Under the pieces are notes generated by a model that saw nothing but the letters and a program-made list of their open reading frames with translations, did no database searches and was not told the origin of the DNA. This document shows, one piece after another, positions 1 through 7,031 of a stretch of DNA of 10,399 nucleotides; positions within the stretch are counted from its first letter, which is position 1, and every line of letters begins with the position of its first letter. The translations under genes were made by a program, and so were the position numbers. Source of the DNA: Pseudomonadota bacterium (GTDB lineage Bacteria; Pseudomonadota; Alphaproteobacteria; Rhizobiales; Rhizobiaceae); contig JAEYXI010000280.1 of the NCBI GenBank assembly GCA_023428515.1, positions 1 through 10,399 on the forward strand. The letters run 5' to 3'.

Positions 1-20
1 GCATGATGCCAGGGCTTGCC

Positions 21-791
21 TCAGGCCGTCGCTGAAAACCTGATGAGATCGACGCCCTTGGCGTCCACGAGGAAGAGCTTGCCGTCGCCGTCGATCCGGA
101 AGGTTGCGGCCTGCTCAAGTGCGGCCAGGAACTTGCGTTCCTGGTCCATCAGCGCCGGGGCGCAGGCCATCATGGTGGCGCCGGCCTTTCCTATCTTGAT
201 CGAATTGCCGTCTATGGTGGCCTGCGCGAAATAGCCGTTGCAGCCTCCCCGCCCGGTGACCTTGCCGTCCGACGCGACGCTGAAGGTCGACTGGGCGTCG
301 TCGATGACGCCGCCGCCATCGATGTCCTCGGCCAGCCATGTCGTGTCAAACAGCGTGGCCGGCGAGGCCTCGGCCTTCTGCTTGACCATCTTCAGGACCA
401 TCTGCGTCGGCTCGGGCTTCAGCGGATCGACGGCGTAGCGCTGGTCGTTGATGAACCAGAGCTGGTTGTCGACCATGATGCGCGCCTGCAAGGCATAGGT
501 GGCGCTCGGCTGGACGACGGCCGGATCGAACTTGATCTCGAACTTGATGGGAACCTGCCCGGCCGGATCGACCTTCTGCTCGCCAACTACCGTTTCCGGC
601 GCATCGGCCCGCGATACGTCCACCAGGCGCACCGTAAGCACGGCATTCGCCGGCAGCGCGATGCGCTCGCGATAGGCCACATCGCCTGAAATCGTGATCT
701 CCTCCGCCGCGAAGGCGCCCGGCATCAACAGGCCTCCAAACACAAGGGGGGCCAGACCGAATATGAACAGTTCCGCAAGCTTGCCGAGCAT
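21..791 (-). CDS. Exported YbaY-like plus META domain protein
   Basis: A 256-residue envelope protein of unknown exact role. Residues 1-29 look like a signal peptide: a hydrophobic stretch ending in PGAFA-A, with no lipobox Cys. Residues about 31-135 resemble the YbaY/YscW-type beta-sandwich (ITISGDVAYRERIALP, then an LTVRLVDVSRAD strand and a W-FINDQRYAV segment). Residues about 147-253 are a META (HslJ-like) domain, beginning LFDTTWLAEDIDGGG and carrying the hallmark GRGGCNGY (C184) and MMACAP (C210). The two cysteines may pair after export. The ATG at 791 has a good Shine-Dalgarno, AGGAGG at 799-804, 7 nt upstream. The gene follows moaE by 98 nt on the same strand but has no evident functional link to it. 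META proteins are associated with heat-shock or novobiocin resistance in E. coli HslJ; that role cannot be assumed here. Domain assignment is by motif memory. Confidence 0.85.
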   Translation of the reverse strand: MLGKLAELFIFGLAPLVFGGLLMPGAFAAEEITISGDVAYRERIALPANAVLTVRLVDVSRADAPETVVGEQKVDPAGQVPIKFEIKFDPAVVQPSATYALQARIMVDNQLWFINDQRYAVDPLKPEPTQMVLKMVKQKAEASPATLFDTTWLAEDIDGGGVIDDAQSTFSVASDGKVTGRGGCNGYFAQATIDGNSIKIGKAGATMMACAPALMDQERKFLAALEQAATFRIDGDGKLFLVDAKGVDLIRFSATA

Positions 792-889
792 CCGATATCC
801 TCCTGTTGCCAGCCGCTAACGTCCAAAGCGAATGCGTCCGTTCCGTGGCCTCGCCGGGGCTGAAGAGTAAAATTTTGGAGAGGCGACGC

Positions 890-1357
890 CTACTTCCTCC
901 AGCGGGCGGCGGCTTCCTCGTCGGTCTCCTTGGCGTCGACCCAACCCCCTTCGGCGCCGTCCCGCCGGTGCTCCTTCTTCCAGAAGGGCGCGCGCGACTT
1001 CAGGTAGTCCATCAGGAAATCTGCCGCTTCGAAGGCGGCGCGGCGATGTTTCGAGGCCGCCACGACGAGCACGATGTTCTCGCCCGGCCTGATCTTGCCG
1101 AAGCGGTGGATGGCGGTGAGCGCCTCGAGCGGCCAGCGCGCGACCGCTTCGCCTGATATCCGCATGATCTCGGCCTCGGCCATGCCGGGATAGTGCTCGA
1201 GCTCCAGCGCGGCAAGCGTGCCCTGCTCGTCCCGGCAGATGCCGGAAAAGGTCACGATCGCGCCGACATCGCCAGAATTCCTCACCCTGTCGATCTCGGC
1301 CGAGACGTCGAAATCGGCTGCCTCTATGCGGACGACCGGAACGACCGGGCCGGTCAT
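890..1357 (-). CDS. moaE: Molybdopterin synthase catalytic subunit MoaE
   Basis: A 155-residue large subunit of molybdopterin synthase. It converts cyclic pyranopterin monophosphate (precursor Z) to molybdopterin, taking sulfur from the thiocarboxylated C-terminus of MoaD, in the cytoplasm. Family signatures are clear: GAIVTFSGICRDE (residues 32-44, with R42 aligned to the substrate-binding Arg), AIHRFGKIRPGE (82-93), ASKHRRAAFEAADFLMDYLK (101-120) and RAPFWKKE (122-129). K120 and K127 correspond to the two active-site lysines of E. coli MoaE (K119 and K126). Length matches the family (about 150). It starts 4 nt after the moaD stop, so translation is probably coupled. The stop is TAG. Confident identification. 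Confidence 0.96.
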   Translation of the reverse strand: MTGPVVPVVRIEAADFDVSAEIDRVRNSGDVGAIVTFSGICRDEQGTLAALELEHYPGMAEAEIMRISGEAVARWPLEALTAIHRFGKIRPGENIVLVVAASKHRRAAFEAADFLMDYLKSRAPFWKKEHRRDGAEGGWVDAKETDEEAAARWRK

Positions 1358-1361
1358 GGCC

Positions 1362-1616
1362 TCAGCCGCCCGTCATCGGCGGGAAGAGCGCGATCTCACC
1401 GGCTCCAGCGATCTTCTCGCCATGGTCGACATGCTCCTGGTTGATGGCGACACGGATGACCTCCGCGTGGCGCAACGCGTGCGCATATTCCTCGCCGCGC
1501 CCCTTCAGCCAAGCGAGCAGGTCCGCGACGGTCACGACATCAGCCGGCAGAGAGACCTCTTCCTCGGATTTGCCGATGCGTTCGCGCACCCAGGCGAAAT
1601 AGACGAGCTTGGTCAC
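1362..1616 (-). CDS. moaD: Molybdopterin synthase sulfur-carrier subunit MoaD
   Basis: An 84-residue ubiquitin-fold sulfur carrier ending in MTGG. The terminal Gly-Gly is adenylated by MoeB and thiocarboxylated, then inserted into the MoaE active site. The N-terminal LVYFAWVRERIG and the IRVAINQEHV and IALFPPMTGG strands are typical of MoaD. The start is GTG at 1616, one base after the pgsA TGA (TGA-G-GTG), so expression probably depends on reinitiation from pgsA translation. No ATG lies nearby that would keep the N-terminal beta strand. Length matches the family (about 81-85). No moeB, moaA, moaB or moaC is present in the window. Confidence 0.95.
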   Translation of the reverse strand: MTKLVYFAWVRERIGKSEEEVSLPADVVTVADLLAWLKGRGEEYAHALRHAEVIRVAINQEHVDHGEKIAGAGEIALFPPMTGG

Positions 1617-1617
1617 C

Positions 1618-2208
1618 TCATTCGTCCATGATGTGCTTGGCGCCGGCGCGGAAATAGTCGTAGCCGGTGTAAAGCGTCACGATCGCCGCGACCCAGAGCA
1701 GGATGATGCCGGTCTCGGTGGCATAGGAGACGATCTTGTCCAGCGCCGGGCCGGCCAGCAGGACGGCGATGGCGATCATCTGGATCGCAGTCTTCCATTT
1801 GGCGAGCTTGGTCACCGGCACGCTGACTTTCAGCGCCGCCAGGTACTCGCGCAGGCCGGAGACAAGGATTTCGCGGCAAAGGATGATGATCGCCGCCCAC
1901 AGCGTCCAGCCGGCAATGGTGCGGTCGGTATCGGCGGCCAGCAAGAGCAGGCAGGTCGCAACCAAAAGCTTGTCGGCGATAGGATCGAGCATGCGGCCGA
2001 TGTTCGACTGCTGCTGCCAGGCGCGCGCCAGATAGCCGTCGAAATAATCGGTGATGCTGGCGGCAATGAAAATGGCGAGCGCGGACCAGCGCGCGAAGTC
2101 GCTCGACTGGAGCCTGCCTTCCAGGAAAAAGCAGAGGACCACCAGCGGCACGGCCAATATCCGCCCGTAGGTGAGCATATTCGGCAGGTTGAAAGCGCGC
2201 TTGGCCAT
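1618..2208 (-). CDS. pgsA: CDP-DAG--glycerol-3-phosphate 3-phosphatidyltransferase
   Basis: A 196-residue inner-membrane enzyme that makes phosphatidylglycerol phosphate from CDP-diacylglycerol and glycerol-3-phosphate, the committed step to phosphatidylglycerol and cardiolipin. The full CDP-alcohol phosphatidyltransferase motif is intact: D54-x2-D57-G58-x2-A61-R62-x8-G71-x3-D75-x3-D79. Around it lie several hydrophobic helices (about 12-29, 42-54, 81-92, 100-113, 143-155, 166-181). The N-terminus AFNLPNMLTYGRI matches the usual start of PgsA, supporting the ATG at 2208, although the nearest SD-like GGAG (2222-2225) is 13 nt away, longer than ideal. It heads pgsA-moaD-moaE and lies 153 nt downstream of uvrC. 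uvrC-pgsA adjacency is also seen in E. coli. Confidence 0.96.
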   Translation of the reverse strand: MAKRAFNLPNMLTYGRILAVPLVVLCFFLEGRLQSSDFARWSALAIFIAASITDYFDGYLARAWQQQSNIGRMLDPIADKLLVATCLLLLAADTDRTIAGWTLWAAIIILCREILVSGLREYLAALKVSVPVTKLAKWKTAIQMIAIAVLLAGPALDKIVSYATETGIILLWVAAIVTLYTGYDYFRAGAKHIMDE

Positions 2209-2233
2209 TTTTTCAGACTTTCTCCAGCCGTAC

Positions 2234-2262
2234 TGAAATCAGAAGCCGATGTGGGGGGTCAA
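2234..2262 (-). promoter_or_regulatory. Candidate sigma70-type promoter for pgsA-moaD-moaE
   Basis: On the minus strand TTGACC (2257-2262) is followed after 17 nt by ATTTCA (2234-2239). The -35 is good for an alphaproteobacterium, the -10 poor. An alternative is TAAAAT at 2307-2312, a good -10 with only TTTTCC (inside the neighbouring repeat) as its -35. Either would give pgsA its own promoter in the 153-nt gap after uvrC. By-eye prediction only. Confidence 0.25.
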
Positions 2263-2318
2263 CTGCCTGAATTCCATGGACCAATGCAATTCGCCGCAAG
2301 AAGCCGATTTTACCGTCA

Positions 2319-2364
2319 CAATATCCAGGGAAAACCGGTCCCCACTTTTCCTGGAATTGCTCTA
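2319..2364 (-). repeat. Rhizobial-type intergenic palindromic repeat
   Basis: On the plus strand, CCAGGGAAAA (2325-2334) and TTTTCCTGG (2346-2354) form an inverted repeat with one bulged G and an 11-nt loop. On the minus strand the element begins TAGAGCAATTCCAGGAAAAG and continues with a CGGTTTTCC-type second arm. I recognise this from memory as a very common intergenic element in Mesorhizobium and related genomes. The uvrC TAG stop codon forms its first three bases. There is no T-tract, so it is not a classical terminator. Confidence 0.65.
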
Positions 2365-4428
2365 ATTTTCGTGGAAGTGGTTGTAAACAAGGCGTGCGAC
2401 CGTCTCTGAAATGCCGTCGACCGCCATCAGATCGTCGATTGCCGCGTTGCTGACCGCCTTGGCGGTGCCGAAGTGGAGGAGCAGCGCCCGCTTGCGTGTC
2501 GGACCGATGCCGCTGATCTCGTCGAGCGGATTCCGCACCATCTCCTTCTTGCGGCGTGCCCTGTGCGAGCCGATGGCGAAGCGATGCGCCTCGTCGCGCA
2601 GCCTCTGGATGAAATAAAGCACCGGATCGCGCACAGGCAGCGTGAACGCGCTCTTGCCCCTGGCGAAGAAGCGCTCGCGCCCGGCCTCGCGATCCTGGCC
2701 CTTGGCGACGCCGATCGCGACGACGCGGTCCTCGATGCCGAGATTCTGGAGGATCGAGCGCACCGCCGTCATCTGGCCCTGCCCGCCATCGATCAGGATG
2801 ACGTCGGGCCAGGCCGGGAAAGCGCCGTTCTCGGCATCTTCCGCATCGACCGGCTCGGCGCCGCCGTGCTCCTTGATCAGCCGCGAGAAACGCCGCTCCA
2901 TCACTTCGCGCATCATGCCGAAATCGTCGCCCGGCGTGATGTCGGTCGAGCGGATGTTGAACTTGCGGTACTGGTTCTTCACGAAGCCTTCCGGCCCCGA
3001 GACGATCATGGCGCCGACGGCATTGGTGCCCATGATGTGGGAGTTGTCGTAGACCTCGATGCGGCGCGGCGGCTTGTCGAGGCCGAAGGCCTCCGCGAAG
3101 CCTGCCAGGAGGCGGGTCTGGGTCGAGGTTTCCGCCAGCCGCCGGCCGAGCGCTTCACGCGCGTTCTGCACGGCATGGTCGACCAGATCCTTCTTCTCGC
3201 CGCGCTGGGGAACGATGATGGAGACCTTGTGGCCGGCCTTGGTCGCCAGCGCCTGTTCCAAGAGTTCCTCTTCCTCGACCTTGTGCGACAGCATGATGGT
3301 GCGCGGACACGGCTTGTCGTCGTAGAACTGGGCGAGGAAGGACGACAGCACTTCGGCCGCCTCCAGCGCCGGGTCGGCCTTCGGGAAATAGGCGCGGTTG
3401 CCCCAGTTCTGGCCGGTGCGGAAGAAGAAGACCTGGATGCAGACATGGCCGCCATCCTGGTGGATGGCGAAGACGTCCGCCTCGTCGACGCCCTGCGGGT
3501 TGATGCCCTGATGGCTCTGCACATGGGAGAGCGCGGCGAGGCGGTCGCGATAGACGGCCGCTCGCTCGAAATCGAGGTCTTCGGCCGCCTGCTGCATCTG
3601 CTCCGAAATCTCGGTCTTCACCTTGTGACTGCGGCCCGAGAGAAAATCCTTCGCCTCGGTCACCAGCTCCGCGTAGTCCTCCGGAGAAATCTCGCCGGTG
3701 CAGGGGCCAGAGCAGCGCTTGATCTGATAGAGCAGGCAGGGCCGCGTGCGGGTTTCGAAGACCGAATCCGTGCAGGTGCGAAGCAGGAAGGCGCGCTGCA
3801 GCGAGTTGATGGTGCGGCCGACCGCGCCGGCCGACGCGAACGGGCCAAAGTAATCGCCCTTGCGCGAGCGCGCGCCGCGATGCTTGAAGATGCCGGGCGA
3901 CGGATGGTCGCCGGTCAGCACGATGTAGGGGAACGACTTGTCGTCCCGCATCAGGACGTTGAAACGCGGCCTCAAGCGCTTGATCAGGTTCGCTTCGAGC
4001 AGAAGCGCCTCGATCTCGGTGCGGGTGACGACGAACTCCATCGTCGCGGTCTCGCGCACCATCCTGCCGATGCGGTTGGTGTGGAAGCGGCCGTTGGCGT
4101 AGTTGGTGACGCGCTTCTTCAGGCTGCGCGCCTTGCCGACATAGAGCACGTCGCCGGCGGCGTTCATCATGCGGTAGACGCCGGGCGCGTTGGGCAGCCG
4201 CCTGACCAGCGTCTGGATGACCTCGGCGCCAACCTTGCCGTCGGCGTCGCCGGCATGCGCCGTCCAGTCGATCGCCGTGAACGGCAGATCTACGCTGGAC
4301 GCCGGCGCGGCTTCAGGTTCCTCGACGACAATATCTTCGTCTTCGGCCTCGTCGCCGGGGGCAAACCCCGCGATGTCGTCCGCCGCCTTCGCACTGCCGT
4401 ATGCCGCCATGTCTCTTCGCTGGCTCAT
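2362..4428 (-). CDS. uvrC: Excinuclease ABC subunit C UvrC
   Basis: A 688-residue nucleotide-excision repair endonuclease that binds UvrB on damaged DNA and makes both incisions. Domains in order: an acidic N-terminal extension (1 to about 65); GIY-YIG nuclease with GVY at 83-85 and YVG at 96-98; a Cys cluster C219, C231, C239, C243, whose 12-8-4 spacing equals the E. coli [4Fe-4S] ligands; a UvrB-binding UVR motif (about 273-300, [19 protein letters not shown]); an RNase H-like nuclease with D461 ([11 protein letters not shown]), D547 (LIDGGQGQ) and H615 (DEAHRF); and two helix-hairpin-helix motifs (about 635-688). All key residues are present. I chose the ATG at 4428 because it overlaps the upstream SDR stop as ATGA. 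The frame stays open to an ATG at 4521, but that would lie deep inside the SDR gene. The stop is TAG within a repeat palindrome. Confidence 0.96.
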   Translation of the reverse strand: MSQRRDMAAYGSAKAADDIAGFAPGDEAEDEDIVVEEPEAAPASSVDLPFTAIDWTAHAGDADGKVGAEVIQTLVRRLPNAPGVYRMMNAAGDVLYVGKARSLKKRVTNYANGRFHTNRIGRMVRETATMEFVVTRTEIEALLLEANLIKRLRPRFNVLMRDDKSFPYIVLTGDHPSPGIFKHRGARSRKGDYFGPFASAGAVGRTINSLQRAFLLRTCTDSVFETRTRPCLLYQIKRCSGPCTGEISPEDYAELVTEAKDFLSGRSHKVKTEISEQMQQAAEDLDFERAAVYRDRLAALSHVQSHQGINPQGVDEADVFAIHQDGGHVCIQVFFFRTGQNWGNRAYFPKADPALEAAEVLSSFLAQFYDDKPCPRTIMLSHKVEEEELLEQALATKAGHKVSIIVPQRGEKKDLVDHAVQNAREALGRRLAETSTQTRLLAGFAEAFGLDKPPRRIEVYDNSHIMGTNAVGAMIVSGPEGFVKNQYRKFNIRSTDITPGDDFGMMREVMERRFSRLIKEHGGAEPVDAEDAENGAFPAWPDVILIDGGQGQMTAVRSILQNLGIEDRVVAIGVAKGQDREAGRERFFARGKSAFTLPVRDPVLYFIQRLRDEAHRFAIGSHRARRKKEMVRNPLDEISGIGPTRKRALLLHFGTAKAVSNAAIDDLMAVDGISETVARLVYNHFHEN

Positions 4429-5189
4429 TCCACCATGCCTGTCACATCGGGCGTCTGCCATGCAAGATGCTGACCGCCGTCGAGCGCGATCATCTGTCCT
4501 GTCACGGAGCGCGCCTCCCATAGATAGCGAATGGCAGCGCCAAATTCAGGAAGGGAGGGTCCGTGCTTCAGGATCAGCCCATCGACCTGTGCTTCAAAAT
4601 CCTCGGCATCCTGCACTGTGCTTGCCAGCGTCGGGCCGGGGCCGATCGCATTGACGCGTATAGCCGGAGCAAGCGCCTGCGCCATGGTCCTCGTCGCGGT
4701 CCAGAGCGCGGATTTCGACAGCGTGTAGGAAAAATAGCGCGGCGTCAGGCGCCAGACGCGCTGGTCGACGATGTTGACGATCAGCCCCTCGGCGCCGGCC
4801 GGCAGCGCCTCGGCAAACCGCCGCGCCAATATCGCCGGCGCCTTCACATGGATGGCGAAATGGCGATCCGCTACGACCGGATCGAAGTTCTCGACGGAAT
4901 CGTCGCGGAAAATCGAGGCGTTGTTAACGAGGAGGCGGACCGGCCCAAGCGCCTTCGACGCCTGGCCGATCAAGGTATCGGTGGCGGCCGCATCGGTGAG
5001 ATCGGCCTCCACAACCGCCGCGCGGCCGCCCGACCGCCGAATATCCTCGGCGAGTATTTCGGCGTCCTCGCGCGACCCGTTGCAGTGAATGGCCACTGCA
5101 AAGCCATGCGCTGCAAGGTCCTTAACGATCGCCTTGCCGATGCGTCTTGCTCCGCCTGTCACCAACGCCGTGCCAGTGGCTGCCGCCAT
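4425..5189 (-). CDS. SDR oxidoreductase, pteridine reductase/FolM-like
   Basis: A 254-residue Rossmann-fold short-chain dehydrogenase. The cofactor motif is TGGARRIG (11-18), the TGx3RxG variant typical of NADPH-dependent pteridine reductases (PTR1, FolM). NNAS is at 89-92, and Y155-x3-K159 (SYTLSK) is the active-site pair. The position of the usual catalytic Ser is Asp: D142 in NIVDQRVWR, 13 residues before Tyr155. This is the same D-Y-K arrangement as PTR1 (D181, Y194, K198). [10 protein letters not shown] and [13 protein letters not shown] complete the fold. The likely role is reduction of a dihydropterin (dihydrofolate or dihydromonapterin), but the substrate is inferred. The ATG at 5189 is chosen over an open extension to 5504 because the Rossmann strand starts just after it and AAGGA lies about 8 nt upstream. 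It overlaps uvrC by 4 nt. Confidence 0.88.
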   Translation of the reverse strand: MAAATGTALVTGGARRIGKAIVKDLAAHGFAVAIHCNGSREDAEILAEDIRRSGGRAAVVEADLTDAAATDTLIGQASKALGPVRLLVNNASIFRDDSVENFDPVVADRHFAIHVKAPAILARRFAEALPAGAEGLIVNIVDQRVWRLTPRYFSYTLSKSALWTATRTMAQALAPAIRVNAIGPGPTLASTVQDAEDFEAQVDGLILKHGPSLPEFGAAIRYLWEARSVTGQMIALDGGQHLAWQTPDVTGMVE

Positions 5190-5592
5190 GATCGAATCCT
5201 TGCTGCTGCTTACGCCTGGGCAGCTGGATCGCGAATGCGGCAGCCGCGTATTAAAAGTCCGTTTTCTCTTTTGACGACTTTGTGACCGATCGCCCGAAAT
5301 CGCGCCGTCAAGCCCTGCGACGCACCGCCACAGGGTTAGGCTGATATAGAGTGCGCAACGCCTTGCACCAAGCGGCCCGCGGCATCTCGACGCCAACTCT
5401 CCTGACAGCTTCTGTTGCGTGAAGGACACGTCAAGGTTCAGCCTCATTGGCGCCGGGCAATGACCCCATTTCAGGTTCGTTCGAGCCACATTTCGGCATG
5501 ACATTCGGAACCGTCAGGCGACCGGTCCGTTCTCCCCCGCGGGTCGGAACAGCTTATTCGAACCCACGTGTCTCGTGGTCATGGAGTAAACA
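5190..5592. other. 403-nt divergent intergenic region, no gene
   Basis: This separates the SDR gene (minus) from the porin gene (plus). Open frames running in from either side lose recognisable protein sequence here and are not credible extensions. It holds one candidate minus-strand promoter (5343-5371), an alternative minus-strand -10 (TTTAAT at 5250-5255, poor -35), a short hairpin at 5564-5578 beside the porin Shine-Dalgarno, and TTGACG at 5271-5276 on the plus strand without a good -10. I could not fix the porin promoter. No tRNA, known riboswitch or repeat is recognised. Confidence 0.7.
5343..5371 (-). promoter_or_regulatory. Candidate promoter for the SDR-uvrC unit
   Basis: On the minus strand TTGGTG (5366-5371, preceded by C, so CTTGGT) is followed after exactly 17 nt by TATATC (5343-5348). 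The -10 is good and the -35 fair. The predicted 5' leader to the SDR ATG would be about 150 nt. By-eye prediction, with no supporting data. Confidence 0.35.
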
Positions 5593-6264
5593 ATGCAGAA
5601 CAACCTTAAAATCGCACGCCCGGCCGTGGCTGCACTTGGGCTGGTGGCCCTTCTCGGCACGGTCCCTGCGTTCGCGGCCGACGTCGTGATGGAAGAGCCG
5701 CCGGCGCCCGCCGTCGCGATGGAAGAGCCGCCGGTCAACACCTGGTCCGGACCCTATGCCGGTGTCACGCTCGGCTACGGCTTTGCCGGCAGCACGGATG
5801 CGAGCTCGCCGTTCAACAACGAGATCGACACCGACGGCTTCCTGCTCGGCGCCTTCGGCGGCTACAACTGGCAGTCCGGCAACATCGTCGCCGGCGCGGA
5901 AGCCGACATCGGCTATAGCTGGGAAGAAGGCTCCAACGCCGGTCTCGATTCCGAATCGGGCGTAGAGGGATCGCTTCGCGCCCGCCTCGGCTACGTCGTA
6001 TCGCCGAACGTGCTGCTCTACGTCACCGCAGGTGGCGCGGCCAAGGACCTCGAGGTCTCCGGCGGCGGCTTCAGCGACAGCAACACGATGATCGGCTGGA
6101 CGGCCGGTGGCGGCGCCGACATCATGGTCACCGAGAACATCTTCGGCCGCGTCGAATACCGCTACACGGATTTCGGCAGCGACACGTTCAATCTCGGCGG
6201 CGTCAATACGGATGTCGACGACAAGGACCATCGCGTCAATGTCGGTCTCGGTCTGAAGTTCTAA
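5593..6264 (+). CDS. Outer-membrane beta-barrel protein, Omp25/RopB-like
   Basis: A 223-residue small porin-like outer-membrane protein of the Omp25/Omp31 (RopB) group abundant in Rhizobiales. Residues 1-29 are a signal peptide cleaved near AFA-AD. Next comes a short periplasmic linker with two MEEPP copies spaced 10 residues apart (33-37, 43-47), then WSGPYAGVTLGYGF opening an eight-stranded barrel (about 50-223). The barrel has alternating strands such as GGYNWQSGNIVAGAEADIGYS, LRARLGYVVSPNVLLYVTAGGAA and GRVEYRYTDFGS. It ends in VGLGLKF; the terminal Phe is the outer-membrane assembly (BamA) signal. The ATG at 5593 has GGAG (5583-5586) 6 nt upstream. It is the only plus-strand gene and is followed by a strong terminator, so it is monocistronic. 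The likely role is envelope integrity; no transport specificity can be read. Confidence 0.93.
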   Translation: MQNNLKIARPAVAALGLVALLGTVPAFAADVVMEEPPAPAVAMEEPPVNTWSGPYAGVTLGYGFAGSTDASSPFNNEIDTDGFLLGAFGGYNWQSGNIVAGAEADIGYSWEEGSNAGLDSESGVEGSLRARLGYVVSPNVLLYVTAGGAAKDLEVSGGGFSDSNTMIGWTAGGGADIMVTENIFGRVEYRYTDFGSDTFNLGGVNTDVDDKDHRVNVGLGLKF

Positions 6265-6286
6265 ACCGGCATCGGCTGCAAACGAC

Positions 6287-6319
6287 AAACCGGGCGCTTT
6301 ACGCGCCCGGTTTTGTTTT
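6287..6319 (+). terminator. Intrinsic terminator after the porin gene
   Basis: A perfect 11-bp stem, AAACCGGGCGC (6287-6297) with GCGCCCGGTTT (6303-6313), has a 5-nt loop TTTAC. It is followed by a T-rich tail, TTTTGTTTT, that overlaps the end of the stem. It lies 22 nt after the porin stop. On the minus strand the tail is only TTTG, so it may act weakly as a terminator for the convergent GST gene. Confidence 0.9.
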
Positions 6320-6340
6320 GGGCGGATGTTCGCCCTGCGC

Positions 6341-6937
6341 TCAGGCGGGCAGAAGAGCCTTCAGCTCGGGGAATTTCTCGTCGAAGCGAGCGGCCCAGCG
6401 CTTCAGCTTGCTCCTGCCCTTTTCCCATTTGCCGGCGAAGCGCAATTCGAGATAGCCGAGAACGGCGCGCAGCGCGATGTGGCCGCCGGTTATCTTTCGT
6501 CCAAACTTGGGCGGATTGGCGTTGAGCGCGTCCAGGGCGCGGGTGACCTTGTCCCACTGCTTGTCGAGCCAGGGCTGGTGGACAATCTCCTCCGGACGCG
6601 CACGGCGCTCATAGACATGGGCCAGCGCGCAGTCGGCGATGCCGTCTGCCAGCGCCTCCAGCCGCTCGGCCTCGGTGCGCTTCACAGGATTGCGCGGGAA
6701 CAGCTTGTTGCCTGACTGCCGGTTCAGATACTGCGTGATCGCGCGGCTGTCGAAGACGGTCTCGCCGTCGTCGGCGATCAGCACCGGGATCTTGCCGAGC
6801 GGGTTCGCCTTGAGGAATTCTTCCGTCGGGTTCGACGTCTCCACCGGGACAGCGTCAAGCGGAATGTCCAGATAGGCCGCCGCCATGCGGACCTTGCAGC
6901 TGTAGGGAGAGGCGGATGAGACGAGGACTTTTGGCAT
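6341..6937 (-). CDS. Glutathione S-transferase family protein
   Basis: A 198-residue cytosolic GST. The N-terminal thioredoxin-fold domain spans about 1-78, with SSASPYSCKVR (7-17; S10/S13/C14 are candidate catalytic positions near the GSH thiol), NPLGKIPVL (45-53, cis-Pro P51) and the gamma-glutamyl-binding FDSRAI (62-67, D63-S64). The all-helical C-terminal domain (about 88-195) includes ITGGHIALRAVLGYLELRF, as in rhizobial GSTs related to YibF/GST_C_8. Substrate unknown: conjugation or GSH-dependent detoxification is likely, but the class cannot be fixed by eye. The ATG at 6937 is preferred over an open extension to 7129 because MPKVLVSSASPY is the family N-terminus; a weak AAGAAAG lies upstream. 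The gene is convergent with the porin. Confidence 0.9.
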   Translation of the reverse strand: MPKVLVSSASPYSCKVRMAAAYLDIPLDAVPVETSNPTEEFLKANPLGKIPVLIADDGETVFDSRAITQYLNRQSGNKLFPRNPVKRTEAERLEALADGIADCALAHVYERRARPEEIVHQPWLDKQWDKVTRALDALNANPPKFGRKITGGHIALRAVLGYLELRFAGKWEKGRSKLKRWAARFDEKFPELKALLPA

Positions 6938-7031
6938 CGGACTTTCTTGAGAACGGTTTCGAACGGCGCGGACGTTAAGCGCTGGCGGACAACAGGCAAA
7001 GGCCAGCCCGGGAGAATCTATCCGCCAGACG
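6938..7031. other. Gap between RNase T2 and GST genes with inverted repeat
   Basis: This 94-nt gap holds CTGGCGGA (6982-6989) and TCCGCCAG (7021-7028), a perfect 8-bp inverted pair 31 nt apart. No T-tract follows, so a terminator is not supported. No convincing GST promoter is visible. Confidence 0.4.

Noticed and set aside
870..891. Possible terminator after moaE
   Set aside because: Only a 4-bp AGGC/GCCT stem with a 3-nt loop at 881-891, and a mixed AAAATTTT rather than a clean T-tract on the minus strand.
2269..2292. GAATTCCAT/ATGCAATTC imperfect palindrome upstream of pgsA as an operator
   Set aside because: One mismatch in 9 bp and no recognised regulator site; an AGAAGCCGAT direct repeat (2241-2250, 2299-2308) nearby adds no clear meaning.
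2473..4473. A 666-codon open frame on the plus strand
   Set aside because: It lies antisense to uvrC, whose domains and active-site residues are all intact. The plus-strand product shows no family motif and has the Arg/Ala/Asp-rich look of a high-GC shadow.
4429..4521. Upstream in-frame extension of uvrC
   Set aside because: It would overlap the C-terminal part of the SDR gene. The ATGA overlap start at 4428 is the normal coupled arrangement.
5271..5300. Plus-strand TTGACG as the porin promoter
   Set aside because: No acceptable -10 lies 16-19 nt downstream, and the leader would be about 290 nt.
5190..5504. Upstream in-frame extension of the SDR
   Set aside because: The added residues show no conserved features, while the Rossmann motif starts right after the ATG at 5189, which has its own ribosome site.
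5554..6288. Antisense open frame over the porin gene
   Set aside because: It is a shadow of the porin codons; the plus-strand product has a signal peptide, barrel strands and a terminal Phe.
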